From assembly GCA_963978905.1 (NCBI GenBank), contig OZ022256.1:36442001-36506000 (forward strand): DNA of 64,000 nucleotides, written 5' to 3'. Of this stretch, positions 40,333 to 50,928 are shown piece after piece (position 1 is the stretch's first letter; every line of letters begins with the position of its first letter). The position numbers and the translations under genes are program-made. Origin of the DNA: Trichostrongylus colubriformis. Lineage: Eukaryota; Nematoda; Chromadorea; Rhabditida; Trichostrongylidae. The notes below the pieces were generated by a model. The model was not told the origin of the DNA, did not search any database, and was given only the letters and a program-made list of their open reading frames with translations.

Positions 40333-42823
40333 CAATACCGCTCACATTTTTTGAAAAATCGACGGTGGTCGACGGATTAAACGGCACAAACCGTCGCGCA
40401 GTCATAACTTCGTTAAAAATGAATAAAATGGGAAAAAATTAGAAGCATTAGATTCGTCTCGACGCGACGAATTCAACGACCTGTAGGATGTCGAATTTTG
40501 ATAAGTAGGTCACCAGCTTCTCGGTAAAAGCTGCAAAGATTTCCTTTTTTTTTACCTTATGGCAAGACTCCGACTTTTTCGGCTTACACTCACATGTTCA
40601 TTTGTTGCTCGCCCATGTTCTGCACAAGCATCATTTTTTTAGTGAGCTATCTCCAAGTTTCAGGATACTATTCAGCACCGAATTCCACGACATTTTCGAG
40701 AATTCTTAAGCTCATTTCGTGAGAATCGATGGACAAATTGAGGAGATAGCTCACCTATCACAAAGTACTTGCTACGTACTGCAAGAATTACCTTGACTTC
40801 CGAATTGCAGGCAGTCGCTTCTTCTGTGATGAAGCTTCAAACATCGGTAAACGGCGTACTTTGAACTCCGAATAATTTCCCTTCTCTTTCCTAAAATAAC
40901 ATTTAGATCAATGAAAATAGCATGAAGTCTTCGAATACAACATTCTACACTTCCAGAAAATGAAAGCGGCATTCGAACAATGCCCAGAATCATGAATTTA
41001 AAAAGAATGTTAATTGCACATGAAAGTATGAATATGGAAAAACACTGATTAATTTCAGACGAAACCTATACTGCCACATTCAGTGTCAAAAAAGCTGTTC
41101 ATCGGTGTAAAGATCACCTCACTGCAAGAGTTTTGAGTTTTACCACTGTTTTCGTTTTCTTTTCAAGCGTTCTCGGCTCCAGCGCCGCTTGCTGACCTCT
41201 TAATTACTCTGCGGCGCTCAGCACAGATGAGGTCCCCTGTGCCTCGCGGTATTATCACATCGCATCAATGCACACTAATAACCTTCAAAACCGCTAACTA
41301 TTCTTACTCCGTGATCCCCCTAGTCCCCTTCTTTTCAGGGGACTGGAGGACCAGTTCCTTCGAACCGGAGGAGCTGGTCCGCAGTTTTGTTTTAATAACC
41401 GGTCGGAAGGACGCAGGAGCACACAACTAATCGCGAACACACGTTTGCAAACGTTTCATGCACCAGAGGATTCGAACCCCTACGAATCATCACTTCATGA
41501 GTGCCCGCGAACAGCGGTCACTCGCCCTGCGCCATCCGACCGGTTGATAAGGGAACTCCGTTTCCGAGCCTAGTGATAACGGACTGAATTGTTGGCAATC
41601 TGGAAACTCTCACAGTTGATTTCAATAATCAGTTGGATGACTGATACGTTAGAACAAGTGCGCTGCGGAATTATCACGTGAACTTTTCATCATCGTGCTT
41701 TTTGTATCAATGCACACAATACAGAAATTATTTATTCAAATGATAAATACACGAAATAGAAATTCGTAACCACTGATCTATGGTGAACTGTTAGGTTAGG
41801 TTAAGTCTAAGTCATACACTGAAAGGAAGGGGACTGGGGGGTCACTGAATAAGAACAGTAAGCGGTTCTGAAGGTCAATGGTGTGCATTGATGTGATGTG
41901 ATAATACTGCGAGGTACAGGCGACCTCATCTGTGCTGAGCGCCGCGGAGTAATTAAGAGGTCAGCAAGCGGTGCTGGAGCCGAGAACGCTTGAAAAGAAT
42001 ACGCAAACAGCGGTAGAAGCTCAAAACTCTCGCAGTGAGATGATCTTTACACCGATGAACAGCATTTTTGGCACTGGATACATCATTATAAGTCTCGTAT
42101 GTAAATAATTAGTGTTTATCCATATTCATACCTTCATGTGCAATCAACATCCTTTTTGAATTCATGATTCTGGGCATTGTTTGAATGCCGCTTTCATTTT
42201 CTGTTAGTGTAGGGTGTTGTATTCGAAGACTCCATGCTATTTTCATTGATCAAAATGTTATTTCAGGAAAGAGAAGGGAAATTATTCGGAGTTCAAAGTA
42301 CGCCGTTTACCGATGTTTGAAGCTTCATCACAGAAGAAGCGACTGCCTGCAATTCGGAAGTCAAGGTAATTCTTGCAGTACGTAGCAAGTACTTTGTGAT
42401 AGGTGAGCTATCTCCTCAATTTGTCCATCGATTCTCACGAAATGAGCTTAAGAATTCTCGAAAATGTCGTGGAATTCGGTGCTGAATAGTATCCTGAAAC
42501 TTGGAGATAGCTCACTAAAAAAATGATGCTTGTGCAGAACATGGGCGAGCAACAAATGAACATGTGAGTGTAAGCCGAAAAAGTCGGAGTCTTGCCATAA
42601 GGTAAAAAAAAGGAAATCTTTGCAGCTTTTACCGAGAAGCTGGTGACCTACTTATCAAAATTCGACATCCTACAGGTCGTTGAATTCGTCGCGTCGAGAC
42701 GAATCTAATGCTTCTCATTTTTTCTCGTTTTATTCGTTTTCAAAGAAGTTATAACTGTGCGACGGTTTGTGCCGTTTAATCCGTTGACCACCGTCGATTT
42801 TTCAAAAAATGTGAGCGGTATTG
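40333..42823. mobile_element. Large inverted-repeat (fold-back) element, 2.5 kb
   Basis: Left arm 40,333-41,339 and right arm about 41,816-42,823 are reverse complements. The tips CAATACCGCTCACATTTTTT and complement are flanked by TA (40,331-40,332 and 42,824-42,825). The spacer is about 476 bp. From 40,443 to 40,896 the arm is identical to 42,263-42,715 except for one base in a T run, while flanking parts of the arms differ by several percent. An open frame of about 66 codons (SKYAVYRCLKLHHRRSDCL) is kept in both arms but matches nothing I know. The superfamily is uncertain; TA suggests Tc1/mariner. Confidence 0.82.
41445..41548 (-). other. tRNA-like sequence in the spacer of the fold-back element
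   Basis: On the minus strand GGATGGCGCAGGGCGAG resembles an A box region and GGGGTTCGAATCCTCT is a perfect B box in a 5-bp T stem. The acceptor halves do not pair and no proper anticodon stem forms, so it is a tRNA pseudogene or SINE relic. Confidence 0.35.
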
Positions 42824-42829
42824 TACCTG

Positions 42830-44740
42830 ATGGACTAGCGCTCAGTACTGCGCTTTTCACAATCTGGAACTGTGCGATATGGGCTTCTTCGATGTCGATA
42901 GACAGTGTCGAAATTTCCCTATTACATATTCCTGTTGCCTTAGTTGCGCAGTGCTGTGCGATAGCCCAGCTGGTTCATTTATAAAATAGTTGAGAACCAT
43001 CGGGAAAAATGGGAGTAGTCGGCAGATAATGTCCAGCGCTATAAGAGAGAAAAAAAATTTCAACGGTATCAGCGGGGGGGGGGAGGTGGCTTTCACGAGG
43101 AAGGCGTGAATCAAATTAAGCGTTTTAATGTAGGAGGAATAACGAAACCCCAGCAGGTAAACACAACTACACAGGGCGAAATTCATAGAGCATGACTGTC
43201 GACCGATATCAGCCGATATTATTGATTCTGTATGGAGAATCCTAACTAGGTAATGGACTACTCAAATGAACGATGATACTGAGAATATCGCTGATCTTGT
43301 AGGTGTTTAATAAAAAGTTAATTAAAGGAAAGAATTTATCAGGCAAAGAAGGAGGAGATTCTACTATTTTTTAACGGAGATGAAAGCCTAAAAATCCTAA
43401 TTTTCGTCCAACCGCACAGGACAAGGATGAACACTCGTTTGCATCTTTAGCATAGGAGCTTTCAATTAGGCTATACTATGCTATATAACTTTCTTTAATG
43501 CTACCAGTGGATGAGCTAGAATCAGGCACGACTGAGCCCATCAGAGCCTTTGTCGAGGACTGAAGAGTTATCACTTCATGTTGCTAAAGAGCAGTAATGA
43601 GCAAACCTGCAGTCTTGTTAAATAACTTGAAGTAGTTAAAATTGTGTTTTTAGTTTTTTTCATGTGCTTTCATAGAAATTAGATGCTATTCAAGTTTTGC
43701 AATTAAGCAGATTCTCTGTGTGAAAGCAGCAAATCATGGAAGGTTTACCGCAAATCCGGTTTGTTGCTTTGAAAGAGCCCGTGCATAGTCCGAGGGTTTT
43801 CATAGTATACAGCTTCCTGTTGCAAAGGAATTAGAGACGTTTCATGCGTTAACGCTACCGTAAACCGTCGTGTTTTGTGTCTGCCGATGAGACATTTGCA
43901 TGAGATTGACCACTTGAGTGGAGAGGGAAACCTACCAATAACGATTCGAGAAATTCATCAACCTATCCAGTTTGTAAGCTCTTCTATAAACTTCTATTTC
44001 TGTAAGATGTGCTTGCACTAACAAGGGAGGTCCATCAGCGCATGAACAGCTTTTCTAAAAAGGTTTTTTCATTTTATAGAGCTCATAGAAGAATGAGGGA
44101 ACCGGTGGCAAATTTGGCTATGTGGTTTTGGGAATGCCAGCAAATGGTTGATGGTTCGATTGCTACTGAGGACGAGGTTTTGCATTTTTTCAATTTTCGT
44201 TCATTTGTGCTCATGTATGATCGCACATGCAAACAACGTGTAAAATTCATTTTTCGGCTGCCAAGGTGCCCTTATTTTCTTTTTTTTTACATATTTGATG
44301 ACAGATCTGTTTGGACCTGTCAACGCTCACAACACGGGAACCAGCAAATTCTCGCAAAGCGCGTGCGATATGCTAGCTCAGAAACGCTAGAAGGGGTCGC
44401 TGGTCATTACTAAAAAATTTGTGCCATTTTTCAACATTGCATGGTGTTGCTAAGTGCAGCTCGCGTGGAAGGCGTCCATTCTGCACATGTTCCACTGTAT
44501 TCTAGCAGAGCTATTAGCTGTTCGTTCCTACCAGTAGGAAGGAGACGACTGCTGCTGTGTGCGGGGTAGGGAAGAAAAAAGTGAAGAAGTAAGAAATATG
44601 TTCCTACGATTGCAAAAAATTCCATTCATCTCAACTGATAGGTGGATAGTTACCGCCTGTTTTACTTTTGTCCTTCTGTGATTTGTTTGACATTTTCGGG
44701 AAGCACGTACTTACATACGCATTTTATTCGCCTTTAAAAT
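42830..44740. other. Inter-unit DNA without recognised gene
   Basis: At 44,022-44,080 the sequence CAAGGGAGGTCCATCAGCGC matches the left end of the nested element at 12,571, but no right end was found. An open frame of 134 codons (44,009-44,413) overlaps that end and shows no domain. A minus-strand frame near 43,000 with an acceptor-like TCTCTCTTATAG is hydrophobic, yet it does not fit the receptor exons. The rest shows nothing. Confidence 0.4.
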
Positions 44741-44743
44741 GTA

Positions 44744-45390
44744 TTAGGTTGATCGAAAGGTTTTGATAGGGTCGGGATTCTTTTCAACGATATAATAACC
44801 ATCGTTAGTTATAGCATTGCCCCACCTAACGGGCAGGTCAGCGATTCCCTTCTCCCAGAACCGGGAAGATTGGAAGTCAAAGAAGATACCGACCCCTTGT
44901 TCGGTGTGGTCATAATTTTTTTTGCTAGAAAAGCCTTCAGGGGCCGGAACAGGTGGTAATCTGAGGGGGCAATATCAGGTCAATAGGGTGGAGTGGAACC
45001 GTGCCCCAGCCTAGCTCCTCTAATTTTTCACGGATCTCTTTGTCTATGAGAGAGACCCGTGCAAAATTGGAGGAGCTAGGTTGGGACACGATTCCACGTC
45101 CACCCTGTTCACCTGATATTGTCCCTCAGATTACCACTTCTTCCGGCCCCTCGGGGCTTTCCTAGCAAAAAAAAAAACAATTCCTCAACTATGACCACCT
45201 CGGACAGGTGACTTCTTTGACTCACAATTTTCTCAGTTTTGAGAGAGGGGCATCGCTGACTTGCCCGTTGGGTAGGGCAATGTTATAACTATAATGGTTA
45301 TTATATTGTTGATTAGCTTGCATTGTTTGCTGAGTTGTGAATTAAAACAGAAAAAATCCCGACCCTATCAAAACGTTTCGATCAACCTAA
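44744..45390. mobile_element. Fold-back element made of two inverted mariner ends
   Basis: The tips TTAGGTTGATCGAAAGGTTT and complement are flanked by TA (44,742-44,743 and 45,391-45,392). Each half, read outward, is the 3' third of one mariner family, including the transposase tail segment (FFDS, GIADLPV) and the ACCCGTGCAAAATTGGAGGA block also present at 4,569. The halves meet near 45,045 and differ at many positions, so neither is a fresh copy of the other. No left mariner end is present. It abuts the left edge of unit 2. Confidence 0.85.
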
Positions 45391-45453
45391 TATATTGAGT
45401 GTTATAAAGGATTACTTCATTCAAACCGTAGTAGCGCTTGAGTGGAGTTAGTA

Positions 45454-45513
45454 GTCTACGATGATTACAGGGTACGGAGATGTGTCTACGATGATTACAG
45501 GGTACGGAGATGT
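45454..45513. repeat. 30-bp tandem duplication
   Basis: GTCTACGATGATTACAGGGT and the ten bases after it occur twice head to tail with no mismatch (45,454-45,483 and 45,484-45,513). Unit 1 has a single, diverged copy near 318. Confidence 0.9.
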
Positions 45514-45519
45514 ACAAGC

Positions 45520-46165
45520 CACTCTTTCTATGCTCGCAGACGAATATCATAAGCTTTCAGTCCTGAGGAATGAAAGCTTAAGCAGTGTGAGCGGGCATTC
45601 ATTCAGAACTTAATCCTCAAGCTTTGCCGCAATTGTCAGAACGGTCAAAAAAAACTTAGGAAAAAAATGCGCGGGAACAGCAAAAGCACACAAGTTTGTC
45701 AATTTGATTAATATGATGGAGAAATCCATTGTCTGCAGTCACTTTGGTATTTTATGCTTCAGAAATTTCACCCCGTGAATGCATCATCGTATGAAAATAC
45801 CCAGCATTCTGACTTCATAAGAACGAAAAAGGTTTGGAGAAAAACATGCAGATTTAGTTGCAGTGGCAGTAGCAGATAATTCAGAGTTTCGTAACCAATT
45901 TTTCCTAGAAGGGATAACCTAGAATATGCATTTAAATGTGATAGACCCAGGTACTACACCTCTACAAACAACATGTTTCGAGATATCTATGTTTTGTGAG
46001 TACATTTGAGAAGCTTCATAAGCAGGTATCCTCGACCAAGACCACGAGTGCCAATGGCCTATGGCACTGAAACTGCACTCTACACACAACGCGTGGAACG
46101 TATAGGAAATTTTTAAAAGGTTTGTCGGCTATTGTTTCTTGCGAAATATGAACAGGGATGGCACC
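45520..46165. other. Duplicated noncoding block left of the orphan exon
   Basis: It aligns with unit 1 at 390-540 and 1,100-1,525 and would be intron 1 of the second receptor gene. No exon is visible. The site matching mariner 544-1,096 is empty here. Confidence 0.45.
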
Positions 46166-46169
46166 TCAC

Positions 46170-46302
46170 CTGTCGCTACAAACAAAGTATAAAAAGCATT
46201 CTTGAAAATCTTCCTCTTGGATGTGACAATAGTGAACACAACACACACGTAGCTAACTCCTAGTGCACTTTCTGCTACCATTTGCGGAACGTTGTGGGAC
46301 AT
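46170..46302 (-). CDS. Orphan first exon of a second serpentine receptor gene (unit 2)
   Basis: It reads MSHNVPQMVAESALG, a TM1 helix and SKRKIFKNAFYTLFVATG, and ends at CAG|GTGAGG. Length, phase, start and the TTTTGCAG acceptor 4 nt upstream are the same as for 1,529-1,661. The remaining five exons should lie below 46,170. I find none between 38.8 and 46.1 kb, so this copy is probably a truncated pseudogene cut by the duplication boundary. Confidence 0.6.
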
Positions 46303-46664
46303 CCTCCTGCAAAAGCGATGCTGCGTGAACGCGTAATTTGTTGGCATAGCACCATTAAATCCAGGTTCAAATGCACGAGAGTGTTTGTTCGTACATCATT
46401 CGAATCACTCGATGACTTTTTACGTATGTAAGTGCAAATCATAGGTATACACGGGTTGCCAAAAAGAGTCATTGTTCTTCCTCTACTTTCAGCAGTAAAT
46501 TAATTAGATTTTATCAAAATATTAACATTATCAATACACGAACGAGGTGGTGTTCGATCTTTAGTGGAGTAAGGAAGTCTTCTCATAGGCCAAAGGAATA
46601 CCCCATATTCTGGTACATGACCTCATGATTTCGACTGCGCTCTGAATTTAGGCCGTATCATTTA

Positions 46665-47402
46665 CAGAAGGTGCCAAAAAAAAGTAATTTTGCCCACGGC
46701 TCACATCTGCCAATTATACAAAATATAGGGGAGCGAAAGAGATAAAAGTATTGGGGCCAAATATTCCCGAAACGTTCCTTTGAAGGCAGGAACAAGCTGT
46801 GGCTCCCTACGTTCACCTTTATAAAAAGATGGAGCTTTCATGCAGCGCAATCGGGCTCCGGAGTACCTACAGTATCAAGATCCGCTTAAAACAGCGGAGC
46901 GGGTTCCGTGGTTGGTCTTTTGTGGGAAGCTTCCTAAGGATTGGTCCTTTGCTTCTTGGAAGTCACAGAGCACTTGCTGCTCGGACAGCGCTGCTCTGAT
47001 CCGAAGTATCATTTTCATGCCTCAAATCCGCCTCCGGAGGGGTTTCAGTGGTAAGGGCACGTTTTATCTTTTGGAAACGAAGGACGCTGGGAACCCGGAA
47101 AAAACGGGATCTTAAAGAACATCACCCAGTAATAATCCCCTTCACCCAGAGTGAACGGACCTCAGCAAGGTTGTGAACGAGGGCGACGAAATTTCGGATT
47201 TCGTCCAGTTGAGGTGACACATCTTGTTCACTCTTTCCTCGCTCCCGTTCCTGCTCGCGCAGAAGGCTGCCACGGAGCATACTGATAGAGTGAGGTCTGC
47301 TCTTGAAGCTGGGGATGAAAGTACCTCGACAGAATTCGCTTTAGTCTGATTAAAGTGGGGTGAAAGTGGAGGAGACAAAATTACTTTTTTTGGCACCCCC
47401 TG
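46665..47402. mobile_element. Tc1-like non-autonomous element, 738 bp
   Basis: The ends CAGAAGGTGCCAAAAAAAAG and the complement of CAGGGGGTGCCAAAAAAAGT continue as inverted repeats through GTAATTTTG and are flanked by TA (46,663-46,664 and 47,403-47,404). Unit 1 reads TCGCTAGTGAGGAG at about 8,975, exactly the empty site with one TA. The inside contains a 91-codon plus-strand frame (46,840-47,112) but no transposase motif. Confidence 0.88.
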
Positions 47403-47536
47403 TAGTGAGGAGACTGCTCATAAACTCTCATACCGTCGACAAACACTTTTTTGCAAGATACTCCTGAGGCCTCGCTTAGTTTGGAGAGCTCATATGTATA
47501 TATTAAACAAAACCGGTATCAGCACGCACCCTTGTA

Positions 47537-47616
47537 CAGTTAGTGCCGTAAGAGTGGTAAAAATCGCGCGAAAACGCGTTTTCGCGCGATTATTAACACT
47601 CTTACGGCACTAACTG
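47537..47616. mobile_element. 80-bp palindromic MITE, unit 2 copy
   Basis: It is the same family as 18,083-18,162, the same length, and differs at only a few positions. TA flanks it (47,535-47,536 and 47,617-47,618). Unit 1 reads CACCCTTTGCACCATTGGGT at about 9,965 with no palindrome. It is inserted in the CR1 remnant. Confidence 0.92.
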
Positions 47617-48344
47617 TAGCACACCATTGGGTGCAATTTTATCACTAGAGTAGGTACTGTTAGTCCGAACTTGGAAGTTGCGTTGATTCAAGAATGATTT
47701 CAACCAACTTAGCACTTTAAGATGAATACCAATGTGCTTAAACCTAACCAGTAATTGTCATGTGGCACCTCATCAAACGCTTCGAAGAAATCAAAACATA
47801 TTACATCAACCCCCTCCCATATTGTCCATATGGCAAGTCCAATCACTCATCGCTTCTAGCATTTGGGTGATAGCTGAACGACTTTTACGGGAACCGTGCT
47901 GGCACTCCGACAGTACATTGCAACACAGGCGCTCAACCATTCTCATTTAAGAATTTTTTCAAAAACTCTGCAGAAAAAGAGTGCTCACAAGCCTATAATT
48001 GGCTTCACTGAAAAAGGTTTCTTCAGGATGGAAATAACATAAGCATTTTTTCCTCTAACAGACACTTCTAGTACAAAAAAAAAACTCAGGTTGGAACATA
48101 CTAAAGAGTGCACTAAAAGCCGAGCTTCATCTGCTTCAGGAATCGCAATAGTACCGTCGGATTTTGTCACTTCGGTGATCGTTTCTTCCTTAGCTATTCT
48201 AGAGCTCACATAATGGAATACTTTTTCCGCTAGGCAATTGTACTTGCAATGCTTACTTTCACTCTCGAATCCGGCAAAAGTTCGAAAATTTCCGAGTTGG
48301 CAGCAGAACATTAGCATTCAATGTCAAACCTATTCTGTCAACAG

Positions 48345-50095
48345 CAACATCTCGATCGCTGGACCACCCGAACTTTCGTGTTAGTGTTTCGAGTGAAGGG
48401 TGTTATGCTCACAGCAGAAAAGGATAAAGGCCACAGGGTACTTCAGATATCGTTTATGTTTTTTGCCCATTTTAAGAAAGCCCTATCAATGTGAGCTATT
48501 AGAGACCTAGAAAATGTAAATCTTCCAGTGGTGGTTAGCCAACGGAGAGGGAATAAAAACTGTTGTAGTTGAAGGAGTGCAGACAATAAGGGTAAGGGTA
48601 TAAGGATAGTATAAGGGAAGTAAAAATAGAGAGATGAGTGGCAACCTTCCCCCTTCTCCCCACCCCCCCCCCCAAGGCCTAAAGCCTCACGTACATAAAT
48701 AACATAAATACCTGGAATATATGAGGAGTATGGCAACAAAATTGTACGTCAGATTAGTTACTACTATTGCATCAACCACTGTGATATAAGTATGTACAGA
48801 AATAATAGGAATATTGCAATTTGAACGTCAACATACTTCTATATCTACGCCTCTACTATACTCATTTTAGGGTCCACACCTCTCCTCTTCTTGAAAATTA
48901 TTTCGGAGCAGCTGGAAGTACTTTCAACAAGGAGTTACAACTCTTGTATGACGAAGGCTCATCAAGCCCTTCTGAAAGCAGTCAGGGTTGCCTCGGTACT
49001 GCACACCTATCGACTGAATAGGCTATGAGGCGTACTTTTGTATCGACGACGGCTACCGCGGGGGCTGCACTCCAATTTTGTATACTGGTCGATTTCAATT
49101 TGTTGACGAAGCAAAGCAGTATCATTGGTTTTTGATGTATTTGTAATTTTCTATTAGATTTTTCTTTTCTGCCTTTCTTATTCTCACCATCAATTCAACT
49201 TGATTGTCTGCCAGTACCTGAAAATTACGGAATTTTTCGACCATCTTTTGATCCAAACTATTCGCATTGCTCACTTAAGTAAGCTATTGCAAGCAGATGC
49301 AATGTCGAAAAATGCAGCGCGGAGTTGCTTGAGCGCACACTTGAAACGGAAGCCAACCTAAGTTATGATTTTGTCCTCAAACACTGTCTCTGATGGGCAT
49401 ATTTGTAATCAGTATACCGGATTTTTCTATTGGTAACCACTGCGTTTCCAGTTGTTGCAGTATCGCTGGCATATTATGAACTTTTACAATCGCCTTAAAC
49501 GATTTAGTTGTTCCGATTAGAACAAAAGAAATGCGAGGGACAAAAAAAAAAGATGTTTATTTATTGGTAGCTAGTCGTTCGATCTGAATCACATCAGCAT
49601 AGCAGAGCAAGTGTCAAGACAGGAGCGTTATAGAACTGAGAAAAGCTCTGTACCTAACACCAATGCAAATTCATGAATAGCAGCAATTCTTGTAACTTTT
49701 CATGAAGTTGGACGTACCAAAATTGTAAACGGATTAGGGGTCTGCCCATTATACAAGGGTCATATTTGGAAGGAGCCATACGCAGCATCGAAACTTCGAA
49801 GATCCAAGGGCCTCGTAACCATAGTTGTGTCCCTCCGACGAATATGTTCGGCACTATTGTAAAAACACATACACGTTCTCATCCCAGTTGCCTTCCGACC
49901 GCCACTGTAAATCCGGTTGTGTTCAACGATAACGATACATGTTTCAAGACTGACTTACTTTATCACACAGTGAGGTTCTGATCAAATTACATCTTCACAA
50001 GACAATATATAATAAGCAGAAATAAAGAAGATTCCCACTCGCTTCGGGTAGCAGCTTACGGAAAGAATCCGAAAGTTTTCTTCCCTCACAATTTT
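48345..50095. other. Duplicated noncoding block, 3' side of the unit 2 receptor gene
   Basis: It aligns with 11,200-12,490 and 15,460-15,860. It holds no exon, RNA gene or element ends that I recognise. The site of the Tc3-like copy A (near 49,615) is empty. Confidence 0.45.
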
Positions 50096-50100
50096 AAAAC

Positions 50101-50928
50101 CTAGTAGGTGGAAACGATGAATGTGCGCCCGCCATTATTGGTGTTCGAATCATTTCCCAAGATAGAATGTTGATTGGTGTGTGTGCCAACCGCAATGGTG
50201 CTAGGATTTCCGTGATTCCTGCATGGAATTGAATTTGCTATCTCTTTTCGAAGCTCTGCACTAAGCATCACCATGAACATCGGCGGTATTAAAACCATGA
50301 GATCGTTAATCCAGTACCACTGAAAAAGGAATGTGGTTACAGTCTCGTGTGCTGATTGCTTGCTAATTGTAGGCTCTTTCATGTGATTCCCGCATCTTGT
50401 GATAGTCTATGTTGAGAGAAGTGTTTCATCGATGTACGCGCATTGGAAACTTTTCCTGAGCACAATTCAAATTTTCTTTTGCTTTTTTACGCACTTCATG
50501 CAAAAACCGAATATTTCAATGTTTTTGAAATGTAAATATTCCCCAAGATGCCGCTCACTGCCTGAACGACATTCAATAAAGTATAAAGTTCACCTTCAAA
50601 GAGCAGAAAGGACTAACCTGTGCACCGACCCAAGCTTTGAGGTTGCCGTTGTTAGTGTATATGCCAAAAACTTTCAAAAATTGGAATGCGGACATCAATA
50701 TGCTTGAGATAAAAACGCACAATGCATAGAGAAGGAGGCTCTGAATTTCACTGTGTAAACATACCGCCAAATATTCAAAAGTTTCCTACCAACTTTTTCT
50801 TGTCGGCTGTATTTGGAAGTATCACCGAGTCTCAGTAATCTACGCCATACAATAGCCAGCCTGATGTTAACAATGACGCTGACTGACGCATAAACCACAC
50901 AAATTCCAAAAGCGGTAAGTTTGTTAGT
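50101..50928 (-). CDS. Receptor gene unit 2, exons 4-6 (TM5 to C terminus)
   Basis: Exon 4 (50,794-50,928) begins TNKLTAFGICVVYASVSV after TTTTTCAG and ends before GTTGGT. Exon 5 (50,618-50,740) begins SLLLYALCVFISSILMSAF after AAATTCAG and ends before GTTAGT. Exon 6 (50,101-50,319) begins WYWINDLMVLIPP after CTTTTTCAG and ends VSTY then TAG. The tail is rich in Ser, Asn and Thr, as is common in these receptors. Confidence 0.82.

Larger units (their letters stand above)
46550..48340 (-). pseudogene. Decayed CR1-like reverse transcriptase (unit 2 copy)
   Basis: From 48,320 downward the minus strand reads LAEKVFHYVSSRIAKEETIT, KSDGTIAIPEADEARLL, then in other frames QHGSRKSRSAITQMLEAMSD, VDVICFDFFEAFDEVPHD and a loop segment ending near IAPNG. 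These are the linker, fingers and first catalytic motif (FDF-x-x-AFD-x-V-H) of a CR1/Jockey-type enzyme. An 80-bp palindrome (47,537-47,616) and a Tc1-like element (46,665-47,402) are inserted in it. The C-terminal third present in unit 1 is missing here. Confidence 0.7.

Noticed and set aside
42857..43186. Hydrophobic minus-strand frame as an exon 2 for the unit 2 orphan exon
   Set aside because: It lacks the DIFSIY and NRY segments of receptor exon 2 and does not match any receptor exon in the window.
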